From Anthracocystis setariae (Eukaryota; Basidiomycota; Ustilaginomycetes; Ustilaginales; Ustilaginaceae), in contig CAKMXJ010000002.1 in the NCBI GenBank assembly GCA_928724745.1, positions 372,001-436,000 of the forward strand: a stretch of 64,000 bases of DNA, written 5' to 3'. The translations under genes and the position numbers were made by a program. This document shows, in pieces, positions 19,194-29,635 of the stretch (position 1 is its first letter; every line of letters starts with the position of its first letter). The notes under the pieces were generated by a model. It did not search any database. It saw nothing but the letters and a program-made list of their open reading frames with translations, and had not been told where the DNA came from.

Positions 19194-19254
19194 TGAGGTT
19201 TGTAGAGATTAGTTATAATAGATAAGAGTCGGCGATTGGTACATTGTGATGTCG

Positions 19255-22161
19255 TCAACACCTCGGTAGCCAGTCTCGGTAGGGCAGGTTGGGGAAAGCA
19301 TCCAACCACCTATCGAGGAAGATATCCAGACCTCCACCGATTGTGCACTGGTGTGTGTAGAATGCCTGTTCCACCCACCTCCTCGCCTCCTCGCTCCTCT
19401 CTCTTCTCAACAAGAACCCTGCCATTGTCAGCATCGAAGTGATCCCTCCGTCAAAATGCAACGAGGGGAGCTCTTTCAACACTCTTCCCCCCTCACCCTC
19501 CGCTAGAGTACATCCGATCGACTCCAAAGCCTTCAACTCCGCCTGAATGGCCGCATCCACATCGTACTGGCTCAAATGCAGTGCGAGTAGTTGGTGGATT
19601 TGCATTAGATCCGGACGAAGAATCCCCCGCCCCGCATGGTACGTCTCCTGCACCTGGGTGGTCATGTCGCGCAACGACTCGACCAGGTCCATGTGATCGT
19701 CGACGGAGTCCTGGCGTCCGTCGGAGTGGTTGGGAGTGGCGGTGGATTTCAAGACGATGCGGCTACGTTCCTGCAGCATGGAGAACGAGCCTCCGACGAT
19801 GTTGTGTCTCTGTCTGACGTTTTGCTCGCCATCTTTCTCGTCGAGGAGGCAGATGCCACAAGTGCATTTGAAGCCGTGCTTGGACAGCTGCGACCGACGA
19901 ATCAACCACGGCTGTTCTCCCTTCACATACTGATGCATGATCTCCGTCCCCTTGCGAAGCGGATGCAGAGCCCGCGTCGTGACGATGTCGCCAAAGAACA
20001 CCGAAGACACATTCGGCAGACACGCATGGTTGAGGATCGCAGGAAGCGGGTGCACCATAGTCGATCGAGACAGTTCCGAATCGGCGGCAGTGTCGTCGGA
20101 ATAGGCGTTGGTGGAGGTAGATCGGCCACCAGGGCTGGCGGCGGGACCGAAGGCGTTGAAGCGAAGAACGCCATCGACATAGCTCGAGTCGATAGCAGGC
20201 CGTGAAGCTCCTTGGCGAACTATCTTTCGCCACTGTTCAATCTGCCGACTTTCCGCAATCGAGTCGAGGTGCCACGCCTCCAGCAGCGCCTGTACTTGGT
20301 CTGCGGGAGTTGCCGCATCGGTGTAACTCCTCTTGGCAGGAGCAGGATACGCCTGACCGACCCACTTGGAGTATTCCACATGCGGTCCGGCAGTCAAGCC
20401 CATGATCGACAACGTCAGCTGACCCGGCCTGTCCACAATCGCATGGATACTCTTGGTGGCAGCCAAAACCTGGGTTGTTGTACTCGTGACACCCGTCTCC
20501 ACCGTGTACCGCAACAGATGCACACCACGACACCCAGGATCGGCCGCATAACTCGACGCCGCCGCCTTGCAGCACAGCAACAACTCTCCCTCTTCCACAT
20601 CACGCGTCAGCACCAACCCTCGACCAGCACCAGGAATGTCTTGAATTGCAACTGGCCCAAACCAATCCTGGATATCGAATCGAGGCGTAGCATAGCTTTG
20701 CGAGTCAAAGTAGTAGCGCCATACGTTTTCATGGCTTGGTCCCAGAGCCGAGGCTTTCTGAGCGGAACGAACGGTGTTGAGTTGTTCCAGGATACGTTCT
20801 TGCGCAGAGGCACGTTGGGAGGAGGGGAAGGCTTGGAGTGCGGCTTCGTACGCCACGCGGCTAGACTCGAAGTTGCACATCTTGTACAGGACGAGCCCTT
20901 CTAGCTCGATGTCTTCGGCGAGAGAGCTTGTGAGGGAGGTGGACGTGGGCAGGCCAGCCAGGCGAGCGGCGCAGAGCTCCCGGTGAGCTGCACCGGCACG
21001 GTTTTCGCTCAAGAAAGACTGGATGAGTGAGCGAGTGCGATCGTAGATAGCTTTCTTCTGCTCGTCGTTCAAAGATTTGATGTGCTCGACGAGCTCGTCT
21101 GAGCTGGAAGAGGCAACGATGCGAGAGAGAGGTCCATCTTGCAGCCATCGGCAGCCCTTCGTGTTGCATGCTGAGGGATAGTCCATGAGCAGGGAAGTGA
21201 TGTCGTTAACGTGTTGTGTTGCATCTTCGGCCACGTCAACTTTCCACATGATCCCGTCCAAGATCTTTACGTCCGCCTCACTTAGCCGGTCGAGGATATG
21301 TACATCCGTGGGGGTATCCACTCGGACACCAGGTACGCTCTTTCCGCTTTGACATGGACCACCTTTACCGAAGTGGTTGGTGCTGATGTATGGCTCGCGG
21401 ATCGCAATGACGGTTCCTACTGGCAGGTGAGCATCCAGTTTTTCTCCACCAAGATGCAGGTCGCTCGTGAAATGGGCGATGCTAATTGGCAGTGCATGGC
21501 CGGAGGGTAGGATACCAATGAAACTGCAGCTGACATAGAGGTTGATGCTCGACGCCACTTTGCAGAGGATGTACCGGCCTTGGAATCGCTTTGGTGCTTG
21601 CAGCTCATCTGCGTCGAGCCTGGTGAGTTGGTCGAGAGACTTGTCAGAAGCATAGCTGCCTACGCCATCAAAGGTCTGACGTGGAAGATAAAGCCTGCGA
21701 CGCTTGCGTCCAGATTCAGGATCGTGTGTAGCGATGTAAACTTCCTCTTGGCGCTTTTTGATCTCCGCGACCTGTCTAGCTAGCAATGCTTTGAGAGGGA
21801 CTGGCTTGAGCTTCTTGGGAGATGCAAGAGCTTGGGTTTCCTTTCGAAGGGCATCACGCTCCTTGTCGATAGCTTTGTTGTAGTTCTCCAACAATGCTTG
21901 CACGGCACCTTTGAAGAGGTCGGCATCCATGAGTGGGTCCAGCGCGATATCCTCCTCTTCGTTCTGGTCGGCTGAGCTATCTGTCTCTTTCTTGGCATCT
22001 TGGTTGTCGTCGGGGAGAAGATCGTGTTTGGCAGGAGTGAGGGAGAGATGACGGGCGAGGTTGCTTTGTACGTCCTCGTCTGGGTCTGAGAGTTGGAGAA
22101 GCTGCTCAGGATCTGGCAAGGCCAGTCCGATGTTTCGCAGCGCCTTGAGCAGATCCTCCAT
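19255..22161 (-). CDS. TPR and SET domain protein (putative protein lysine methyltransferase)
   Basis: Single exon, 968 aa. A split SET domain begins near residue 495 (GPVAIQDIPGAGRGLVLT, the N-SET strand) and is completed near residue 709 with NHACLPNVSSVFFGD, the conserved SAM- and substrate-binding motif, followed by a post-SET-like CTCGICLLD. TPR-like helical segments precede it (VLYKMCNFESSRVAYEAALQ, residues ~430-450) and more helices follow to the C-terminus. This layout matches fungal SMYD/TPR-SET proteins, which methylate cytosolic or nuclear proteins; the substrate is unknown. Residues 1-130 are acidic and helical. The gene is convergent with the OYE gene, with ~60 nt between stop codons. 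Confidence 0.88.
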   Translation of the reverse strand: MEDLLKALRNIGLALPDPEQLLQLSDPDEDVQSNLARHLSLTPAKHDLLPDDNQDAKKETDSSADQNEEEDIALDPLMDADLFKGAVQALLENYNKAIDKERDALRKETQALASPKKLKPVPLKALLARQVAEIKKRQEEVYIATHDPESGRKRRRLYLPRQTFDGVGSYASDKSLDQLTRLDADELQAPKRFQGRYILCKVASSINLYVSCSFIGILPSGHALPISIAHFTSDLHLGGEKLDAHLPVGTVIAIREPYISTNHFGKGGPCQSGKSVPGVRVDTPTDVHILDRLSEADVKILDGIMWKVDVAEDATQHVNDITSLLMDYPSACNTKGCRWLQDGPLSRIVASSSSDELVEHIKSLNDEQKKAIYDRTRSLIQSFLSENRAGAAHRELCAARLAGLPTSTSLTSSLAEDIELEGLVLYKMCNFESSRVAYEAALQAFPSSQRASAQERILEQLNTVRSAQKASALGPSHENVWRYYFDSQSYATPRFDIQDWFGPVAIQDIPGAGRGLVLTRDVEEGELLLCCKAAASSYAADPGCRGVHLLRYTVETGVTSTTTQVLAATKSIHAIVDRPGQLTLSIMGLTAGPHVEYSKWVGQAYPAPAKRSYTDAATPADQVQALLEAWHLDSIAESRQIEQWRKIVRQGASRPAIDSSYVDGVLRFNAFGPAASPGGRSTSTNAYSDDTAADSELSRSTMVHPLPAILNHACLPNVSSVFFGDIVTTRALHPLRKGTEIMHQYVKGEQPWLIRRSQLSKHGFKCTCGICLLDEKDGEQNVRQRHNIVGGSFSMLQERSRIVLKSTATPNHSDGRQDSVDDHMDLVESLRDMTTQVQETYHAGRGILRPDLMQIHQLLALHLSQYDVDAAIQAELKALESIGCTLAEGEGGRVLKELPSLHFDGGITSMLTMAGFLLRRERSEEARRWVEQAFYTHQCTIGGGLDIFLDRWLDAFPNLPYRDWLPRC

Positions 22162-23644
22162 GGCGCAGAATGAGTTGAAGTGAAGCTAGGATAGCATCGT
22201 GAGAGCTTCTCAGATCTTGGAAGAAGCCAAAAAATCAGGCTCAGGAAGTCGGAATTCGGTTTTCGGCCCGTTGACATTTTAACGCGTAGGTGTAACAGAT
22301 ACCATTTTGTGAAATCCGACTACGTTGAGTGTTGGGTTCAGTGAGAAAGCTACCTACATTACGGAACCTTGTTAGCGACATCTGGGTTCGACAGGACGGA
22401 AGGTTTCGAACGTGGTCATTGGCTCAGGTACAAGCGAGGCATAGTGCATGACAGCGTGTTCTAAAGGGACGTGTGCAAGGCGAGTGAGTGAGTTGCTGGA
22501 GAGATCCGGTAACGAAGCCTGCGCCTTGAGTGAAGTTAGCTTTGTAGATGGTCGAGTGACACATCCAGTTTGAGTGGTGTCGGAAACAGCAGAAGCCTGT
22601 CGGGAATGGCGGCAGTGTGGACGAGAAAGTGTCACCTTTCAGCGGCTCAAGCGGCTGAGGTTGCTCCGTTGAATGACTTGGCGGAGTCAACGAGGTTAGG
22701 AGAGGCTAAGCACGAGTTGAAACCTCCCCACAACCGCTCAACCCCTTTTTTTAGGCTTTTCGGCACAACGGAGAAATCTTTTTAAAAAAGTAAAGTGCCG
22801 CGGGGGGTTTTTTTTTCCTCCGCCAATGGACTTTGGCAATGGGCAACGTGACCGCCGAACAACCCACGTCGAGTTTATGCTCTCCTATCAAATTGGATTG
22901 GGCGCTGCACAATGGACTGGACTGTACGAATCCAAGGAAACGCGAAATGCTTGCATTTGAAGTCTCAGACTTGCTCAATCTGACCTTCGCCACCCCCACC
23001 ACTGAACAGCTAGAGTCAACGATCAGATCAAGCTGTGCCGCCATACAACCATGGGCAGCGCATCTGAACGCTCAAGACGACTTAACAATGTTCTGCCAGT
23101 CTGTCTCGAGGAGATGATGGACTTTGTCGTGTCAGCAGCCAACCGAAAGTGCCTTGCCGTTACACGCGACAGAACGCACAGCACAGCTCTGAATGGGCAC
23201 GTTGCTACTTTCGGGAGAGATTGAACGAGCTCAGATGATGTTTGTGCACAGGCCCCGGCACGATCGAGGGAACGTGATCAAACTTGTTCAGGTGGCGCAA
23301 CTGAGTTGCAAGGCGGTGATTGGCTTGACCCACAATTTGCTGCGTCGCGTGCATATCTGCAACACCCGTGAAGCGCAACTTCGAGAAAGTGGAGAAACAC
23401 CTGTCGTCCAATCCATCCGCGCAACTTTTCTTAAATTATTTGTTTTATTTTATTTTATTTTATTTTCTTTCTTCTTTTCTTTTTCCGTTGCCTGAGGTTG
23501 ACAACCGCCGTTTGAACCGCCGTCTTGTGTCGCCAAAAACTCGAGTTTCGGACTCATACGTTCCTTGGCTCGCTTGTCGGTACTCCGGCTAACCGAGTCG
23601 TCTCAGGGTGGTCAACCTGCACTTGAACTTGAACTTGAAGCGTT

Positions 23645-23665
23645 CCTTTTCGCGGAGCGAAAAGG
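23645..23665 (+). repeat. Inverted repeat, 9-bp stem and 3-nt loop
   Basis: CCTTTTCGC, GGA, GCGAAAAGG form a perfect hairpin. TCGCGGAG also recurs as a direct repeat at 23650 and 23667. It lies ~370 nt upstream of the transporter start; a regulatory role is possible but untested. Confidence 0.6.
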
Positions 23666-23928
23666 GTCGCGGAGCATCAACCAAGAACTAGCCTAGCGCA
23701 GGCGTAGTCTAGGAGGCGGTAGGATCCTGCTACCCCTGAGTGAACAGGCCTACTGTGCGTTCCTCACATTTGACTCGTGATTCGCCTCTTGCAAAACGAA
23801 TCACTACACTCACTTGCTGTACTATCTAATCCATATCAAACCCACTTGGATTTGCGGCACTGCGCCACTTGATCTGAGCAATCGAATTTACCCACTCTCT
23901 TGTCAGATACCGCCCAGCGCTCCTCGAC

Positions 23929-23936
23929 ATATATAG
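23929..23936 (+). promoter_or_regulatory. TATA box of the MFS transporter gene
   Basis: CATATATAGG about 95 nt upstream of the ATG at 24030, in the expected position for a core promoter. Confidence 0.5.
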
Positions 23937-24029
23937 GCACCATCCAGACCTGAGAATTTCAACTTTCCCACTTCTCACCACCCATTGCTCTCACATCTTG
24001 TAATATCGGTCACACCGGCATACCACAAG

Positions 24030-25604
24030 ATGGCGGACGTTCAACCCACTCAGCACGAGGCGATCTCGCCCAAGGCCGAATCCGAAGTCCAAGCCGCCAC
24101 TCATGAAGCCCCCGTTCAACCTGCTACCAAGAAGCAGCGTCTCGGAGCCGTTTCTCTGATCTTTGCCTGTGGTGCTGCGCTCTTCTCGGATGGATACGTC
24201 AATGCCAGTTCAGGTCCCGTTACCACCATCCTCTCGTATGCCTATCCCGACTACCCTCACTTTGCTCGATTCGAATCGCGCTTCTCGTCGCTCGTGTTTG
24301 CCGGTACCGTCTTCGGTATGCTCCTCTTCGGTTTCTTGGTCGATCGCATTGGCCGACGTCACGGCATGTGGTTCGCCTCCCTCTGGCTCACTCTCTGGTC
24401 CGTCCTCATCGCTGGCGCTTGGGGTGCTGGCGGTTCCGTTGGCGGCCTCTTTACTGCCCTCGAAGCGTATCGATTCATCATGGGTATCGCGATCGGTGCA
24501 GAGTATCCAAGTGGCTCCGTTGCTGCCTCCGAGAACACCGAAGGCGAGGGCGTTAACAAGTCTCGACAGCAATTGTTCTTCATCGTCGCCACCAACACCA
24601 TGATCGATCTTGGCTTCGTCATTGCCTACCTCGTTGCCTACATTCTGCTCCTCATCTTTGGCATGAACCACCTCGCTTGGGTCTGGCGTTTGACTCTCGG
24701 CATCGGTGCCATTCCACCCTTGCTCGTCTTCTTTTTCCGAATGGGAATGCAAGAACCCGAGCATTTCAAGAAAGGTGCCATCAAGAAGAACATCCCATAC
24801 TGGCTCATCTTCAAACGATACTGGGTCCGCCTCCTGGCTATCTGTTTGGCGTGGTTTGCCTACGACTATGTGTCGTATCCTTCAGGGATCTACTCTTCTC
24901 TCATCGTCAAGGAGCTCAACCCAGGCAACGGTTCCGACTTTGAGACGCTCAAAAAATCACTTGCTTACGGAACCGCTCTCAACTGCTTCTATCTCCCTGG
25001 TACCCTTATCGGCGCCTTTGTCACCGACCGCTTGGGCCCCAAGTACACTATGATCCTTGGTCTGCTCATCCAGGCTATGCTTTCCTTTGTCATGGGTGGT
25101 GCCTTCGGCACCGTTCGTCACCACTTTGGAGGCTTCATCACCCTATTCGGGCTGTTCTTAATGTTTGCCGAGGCTGGGCCGGGGAATTGTCTTGGACTGC
25201 TTGCTTCCAAAGCATCGGGACCTGCTGCCGTCAGAGGTACATTCTACGGTATCGCAGCAGCCGTAGGAAAAGTCGGGGCGTTCTCGGGATCGTACGCTTG
25301 GCCACAGATTCAGACCGCCCTTGGCGCGCCAGGTTCGAATCTCTACTTCTCCGGTCCCTTCTATGTCGCTGGCGCTCTCGCTATCTTCTCGGCGACCATC
25401 ACTTTCCTCTTCATCCCCAACATTGGTCAGGATAGTATGAAGAAGGAGGACGAGGCTTTCCGTCAGTACCTTATTGACAATGGATACGATGTTTCGCAGA
25501 TGGGTTTGCTCGATGCTGATCACCCCGCCAACTTCGAGGAGGGTGCTGCTACCAGGACCCGATCCGAGTCTGACTCGTCGGAGAAGAGAGACGAGCCAAA
25601 CTAG
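24030..25604 (+). CDS. MFS transporter, GIT1/phosphate:H+ symporter-like
   Basis: Single exon, 524 aa from the ATG at 24030 (caagATGgc); the frame stays open upstream to another ATG at 23985. It shows twelve likely membrane segments, the MFS loop motif FGFLVDRIGRRHGMW between helices 2 and 3, and GIAIGAEYPSGSVAASE in helix 4, a pattern shared by Git1-type glycerophosphodiester and phosphate permeases. A second half motif, FVTDRLGPKYTMI, marks the repeated domain. The N- and C-termini are long, hydrophilic and cytosolic; the tail is rich in Ser and acidic residues, as in permeases regulated by phosphorylation. Plasma-membrane location is inferred. Substrate might instead be a carboxylate or sugar. 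Confidence 0.85.
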   Translation: MADVQPTQHEAISPKAESEVQAATHEAPVQPATKKQRLGAVSLIFACGAALFSDGYVNASSGPVTTILSYAYPDYPHFARFESRFSSLVFAGTVFGMLLFGFLVDRIGRRHGMWFASLWLTLWSVLIAGAWGAGGSVGGLFTALEAYRFIMGIAIGAEYPSGSVAASENTEGEGVNKSRQQLFFIVATNTMIDLGFVIAYLVAYILLLIFGMNHLAWVWRLTLGIGAIPPLLVFFFRMGMQEPEHFKKGAIKKNIPYWLIFKRYWVRLLAICLAWFAYDYVSYPSGIYSSLIVKELNPGNGSDFETLKKSLAYGTALNCFYLPGTLIGAFVTDRLGPKYTMILGLLIQAMLSFVMGGAFGTVRHHFGGFITLFGLFLMFAEAGPGNCLGLLASKASGPAAVRGTFYGIAAAVGKVGAFSGSYAWPQIQTALGAPGSNLYFSGPFYVAGALAIFSATITFLFIPNIGQDSMKKEDEAFRQYLIDNGYDVSQMGLLDADHPANFEEGAATRTRSESDSSEKRDEPN

Positions 25605-26154
25605 TTCTGCACACTGCTGCATCCCTCAATGCTGTGCATCTTGTCATTCAATTCCTGGATTGTATTTCTCACCAAAACTGTGTCAATATGTCGTATACCC
25701 ACAACCAACTCGCTGGGACCCGTCTGTATTACCGAACTACGGTTAGTACGGCAGAGTTCCGTGACTGACAAATGTCATCAGAATCCGACCAAAGCCTTCA
25801 TTTTCGCACATAACCGCAGTGTTGAGCGAGAACAAAGCACAATCACTGTAGCCATGCATCGTCCGTTTGGTATGGGCCACTTTCTTTGGGCCTTTTGGGG
25901 GGAAAAGAAAACGGTCGCCGACTCAATAGGATCTTCATTCTCGCCTTTCAAGTCCAGTATGAAGTGCATCGTTTCCGCTGTAACTTCCCGGATGTGATCC
26001 AAGCATCGCTCAGGGAGCAAGTGTGAACTCAAGGCCTATCCCGTCCACATAGACTCCAGCAAGTGTCGCTTGATGCAGCTTTTGAAAGCTTAAAAGGAGT
26101 TGGGAGAGATTGTTGCTATCCATCTAGGATACCCTGTCAAATCACATGCGAATT
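25605..26154. other. Convergent intergenic region
   Basis: Downstream of two convergent genes; no gene or structured element recognised. Confidence 0.5.
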
Positions 26155-26847
26155 TTACTCCTCGCCAACCCATCTGGATGCTACATCACCGATGTGGGGC
26201 AGGTACGGATTTCTTGACAGCGACGGTGCCGACTTGTGTGCCGTTGATCTGAGTGAAAGTGCAGCAAAGGCGGAAGATAAAATCAGTTAGCTTATCCTAC
26301 GGAGGCCTCTCTTGTAGCTATGCTGGACTTACGCATTGACCCAAAACCATCCATAAGCACCCATGCCAACTAGCAACCCAATCGTCTTGAGCCCTAGGAC
26401 CGTCCTGAGAATCCACAACGCTACGATGAGCGCCACACCGCTGATACCTGCCTGATACGCATGGAACCTTGCCAGATCATTCTCGGTCTCCCATATCAGC
26501 ACGAACGCTGAGCTGAATGGTGGAAGTGCCCATGCGATCGCGCAAATGCTGCTCAAACTCCAGGCTTGCGATGTCCCAAATGCATGCGAGTAGCCTCCCG
26601 ACCCCGATGCTCCTCCCTGCAGGGATGATGCACCTTGCTGCTGCCACTGTGGAGCAGTTCTGGATTGGGACTGTTGTGATGGTTGGGATTCGAGCGAGGA
26701 TGCCGTGTCAAAGACTACATTGTTGTTTCCAGGGGCTGAGGATGGCTGATGCTGGTACGATTCGGTTGCGTAACGAGGATCCAGATCCTCATCCATAGAT
26801 TCGCGATACCGGCCATTGTGAATGAGCGGCTGCTTCTGTTCCGACAT
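26155..26847 (-). CDS. Small Tic20/DUF4870-like membrane protein
   Basis: Spliced model of two exons: 26847-26333 and 26248-26155 (202 aa), with an 84-nt intron. The first ~95 residues are hydrophilic and rich in Gln, Ser and Gly. Then come hydrophobic helices containing LIWETENDLARFHAYQAG, the characteristic block of DUF4870/Tic20-like proteins, and a Gly-rich last helix. After the splice the tail reads YLPHIGDVASRW, which fits the closing IPxIG-type motif of the family and supports the junction. Members are small polytopic membrane proteins of unknown or translocon-related role. The ATG is close to the divergent PLC promoter. Confidence 0.75.
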
Positions 26848-27369
26848 GTTGCTTGCTGGACGAAGGTTGAGTTAGGTACGGATGGAAGGGCTGAGAGAGT
26901 GTGTGTTGGTGTTGTTGCTAAGACTAGCGTTCAGTTGTCAAGTCCAACACAATGAAAACGCATGCAGAAGAGTTACCGAATTCCGAGCTGGCAATCAACT
27001 CTATTTCTCGCGCGGAAGATAAAGTGGCTCGAGCGTCCTGTAGTGAACAGATAGGCTGATATCCTTAAGTTTGGCTCGGAAGTTCCGTGCGTCTGGCGGA
27101 ATGTGCATATGCCAAAAGTGCGCCCATTCCGCCTCCACAAAACGCACCAAACAAGCGTGTGACAGCTGCCAATTCGTGCTGTGATGATGGATGCCGAACA
27201 ATGCTTCTCGAGCTCGCCTGTCACCGCAGAGTTTCCCCTTTGATCAACTCCACCAGCGCTCCTTCCTGCTGGATTGGCTGAGACCGCAGACGGCAAGGCC
27301 TACCTTAAAAGACTATCGACCTACCATCATCATTCTTCAGCTTGACTACGACAAACATACCTCCCAACC
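26848..27369. other. Divergent promoter region of the DUF4870-like and PLC genes
   Basis: About 520 nt between two divergent start codons; short ORFs here lack any signature. A CTTAAAAG element at ~27303 may be the PLC core promoter. Confidence 0.45.
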
Positions 27370-29124
27370 ATGTCGGACAATAACACGAAAGACGGCGAGG
27401 GTGTCCCTTCGGTGCTCACTTCCAAATTTGCCAAGCTCAATCCGTTCTCCCGTACCGGCCACTCCGACCCCGAAGGTGGTGGAGACAACTTGGGTGAAGA
27501 GGTAGAGTTTGATTCGATCGCCGGTGGTGGTCATGCCGCTCGTCGAACCAAGATCACCAAGTCGGAGCTCCGAGTCAGTCATGCGCTGCGACAGTTTCTA
27601 GTCGACGAGAAGCTCCTGTCTCCCTCCGACGCCGCACTTGATGATCCGAATGCAGCAAGCTCGGAAGCGCTCAAGCTGCTCATAGATCAATCCCACATCG
27701 ATGTGCCCGATTACGTCAAGGACAGGACTCGACCGCTAAGCGAGTACTACGTCTCATCCTCGCACAACACGTATCTCCTTGCTCACCAGCTTTACGGCAC
27801 CTCTTCTGCAGTTGCCTACGAGCATGCGATTCGGACAGGTGCTAGATGTGTCGAGATTGATGCCTGGGACAATGAGAGCGATCCCTCCGAGCCCAAGGTG
27901 ACGCACGGCTACACACTCGCCTCGCACATCCCCTTCCGTCAAGTCTGCGAGACCATGAAAAAGGCCATCTTTCAAGAAGAGGAGGAAGCCAAGAACGATC
28001 CCAGCTTCAAGCCTGCTCCCGTCCTGCTCTCGCTCGAAAACCACTGCGGTCACGCCGGCCAGAAGAGACTGGTCGACATTATGACCGAAATCTGGGGCGA
28101 TCTTCTCATCACCGGACCCCTGGATAAGGTTCAGCCCGCTTCTGAGCATACGGCTTTGGCGCACTTTGGAGCTAAGATCGCGGTGATGGTCGAATTCCAC
28201 CCGGATGCGACACCTCCCGTCGAACATCCGGATGAAGAGGACGACGAGGAAGAAAGGAAGAACAAGGCGGCTCGCAATGAAGCCAAGAAAGCCGGCATCA
28301 TCCCCGACCTTTGCGCGCTCGGAGTGTATGCTCAGTCGGTGAAACCTACCAACGACTCGTGGTACACTTCGACGCTCACCAATGGCCCGCACGATCATCT
28401 GATCAATATCTCTGAAACTGGACTGCTCGATCTTCTGCCCAAGCATGCAGGTGCGATTCAGAAGCATAATGCGGAACACCTTATGCGCGTGTATCCCAAG
28501 GGAACCCGGATTAGCTCCAAGAACCTCAACCCGGTGCCGTTCTGGGGAGTCGGCGCGCAGGTTTGTGCGCTCAACTGGCAGACGTTTGACCACAGTATCC
28601 AGCTCAACGAAGCATTGTTCAGTGGGTCCGATGGGTTTGTGCTCAAGCCTCCTGGTCTGCGACTGGGTGGTGATGGTAAGACGGGTCTCGGTCGCAAGAC
28701 GTTGCGGTTGCACATTGCTGGTGCAACGGATCTTCCCATTCCAAAAGGTCGCGAGCCGGACGATATTCGACCGTACGTCACGTGTACCCTGATCCTCCCC
28801 ACGGATCTAGAACAGGAACCGCCGAAGCGAAAGACCAAGCCTTACAAACAGCATAAGCTTGGCATCATCCACAAGGGGGAACAGCCTATTCCCACCGACC
28901 CCGTCTGGCATGAGACACTCGAATGGGAGGATTTCCAACATGACGAACTCGCCTTTCTGAGGATTCTTATTAAGAGCGATGATAAGTTCGCGCGAAACCC
29001 GCTTTTCGCGGTGGCCGCAGTGCGGCTCGTCTACGCTGCCGACGGTTGGCGCTTTATCCGTCTGCTCGATCTCAAGGGTCGTGAAACGCACTCGACTCTG
29101 CTCGTGCGCTTCGAATGGGCTTGA
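27370..29124 (+). CDS. Phosphoinositide-specific phospholipase C
   Basis: Single exon, 584 aa. The X domain starts near residue 118 with LSEYYVSSSHNTYLLAHQL; catalytic histidines are expected at 132 (SSSHNTY) and 179 (VTHGYTL), and the Ca2+/substrate site in SLENHCGHAGQ. An acidic X-Y linker (DEEDDEEERKN) precedes the Y domain (YAQSVKP, YPKGTRISSKNLNP, NWQTFDHSIQLNEALF). A C2 domain closes the protein (LRLHIAGATDLPIPKG to LLVRFEW). It cleaves PIP2 to diacylglycerol and IP3. No PH domain is seen and the EF-hand region is reduced to residues ~60-115, so it is a short PLC of delta/plant-like type. Membrane recruitment probably depends on the C2 domain. Confidence 0.94.
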   Translation: MSDNNTKDGEGVPSVLTSKFAKLNPFSRTGHSDPEGGGDNLGEEVEFDSIAGGGHAARRTKITKSELRVSHALRQFLVDEKLLSPSDAALDDPNAASSEALKLLIDQSHIDVPDYVKDRTRPLSEYYVSSSHNTYLLAHQLYGTSSAVAYEHAIRTGARCVEIDAWDNESDPSEPKVTHGYTLASHIPFRQVCETMKKAIFQEEEEAKNDPSFKPAPVLLSLENHCGHAGQKRLVDIMTEIWGDLLITGPLDKVQPASEHTALAHFGAKIAVMVEFHPDATPPVEHPDEEDDEEERKNKAARNEAKKAGIIPDLCALGVYAQSVKPTNDSWYTSTLTNGPHDHLINISETGLLDLLPKHAGAIQKHNAEHLMRVYPKGTRISSKNLNPVPFWGVGAQVCALNWQTFDHSIQLNEALFSGSDGFVLKPPGLRLGGDGKTGLGRKTLRLHIAGATDLPIPKGREPDDIRPYVTCTLILPTDLEQEPPKRKTKPYKQHKLGIIHKGEQPIPTDPVWHETLEWEDFQHDELAFLRILIKSDDKFARNPLFAVAAVRLVYAADGWRFIRLLDLKGRETHSTLLVRFEWA

Positions 29125-29195
29125 TCAGAATTAGTATGCTTTGGAAAGATATAGGAAATGCTAGAACTACGAAATGCTATGCAAATGCGAGAATG

Positions 29196-29214
29196 AAAAA
29201 AAAAAAAAAAAAAA
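29196..29214 (+). repeat. Homopolymer A(19)
   Basis: An uninterrupted A run that begins 72 nt after the PLC stop codon, on the sense strand of that gene. Confidence 0.85.
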
Positions 29215-29603
29215 TGCGGCACGTGACAGGCGTGTTCATCTGAGTCTCGACTTGCGTGCCAACAACATCTTCACACTCGCTGCTTAGTCTTCACTTCCCA
29301 CCATCATCTTTCTTTTGGCGAGTGTCGTGGATAGCACACACTCGCCACATCTCTTATTTTTCACCCGCCCGATCCCCCCCTTGCGCTCCGCCTGTATGTA
29401 CCGCTCTACTCTGCGCTCGACCGGCCCCTTACGGCGGGCTGGGAGCCTTTGAGCCAGCGAACCTCGCTGACCCGCAAAATAAATCCGACAGTTTTTTCCT
29501 CACAGGCCAAGCTGAGAAGCTCTTTCTCTCGGAAAACAGGGTTTTTGCGTTACTGAGTCTCCAGACACTCCCGACTAAGGTCCCGCGCGCAAGTTGGGCT
29601 GGG

Positions 29604-29627
29604 AAAAAAAAAAAAAAAAAAAAAAAA
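29604..29627 (+). repeat. Homopolymer A(24)
   Basis: An uninterrupted A run nine nt beyond the PSO2 stop codon; it reads as T on the PSO2 sense strand. Confidence 0.85.
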
Positions 29628-29635
29628 CCCCACTT

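Larger units (their letters stand above)
22162..24029. other. 1.9 kb intergenic region, divergent promoters
   Basis: No supported gene. It separates the divergent SET gene and MFS transporter gene. It holds a TTTTA repeat tract around 23436-23466, a triple CTTGAA repeat near 23620-23640, and a perfect 9-bp inverted repeat with a 3-nt loop at 23645-23665. The right end (23881-24029) contains the transporter's core promoter. Confidence 0.55.
29125..29635. other. Convergent intergenic region with two poly-A runs
   Basis: Lies between the 3' ends of the PLC and PSO2 genes. It contains A(19) at 29196-29214 and A(24) at 29604-29627 and no recognised gene. Confidence 0.6.

Noticed and set aside
21181..24029. 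Possible tRNA or CRISPR-like elements in the long spacers
   Set aside because: No B-box with a foldable cloverleaf and no regularly spaced repeats were found by eye.
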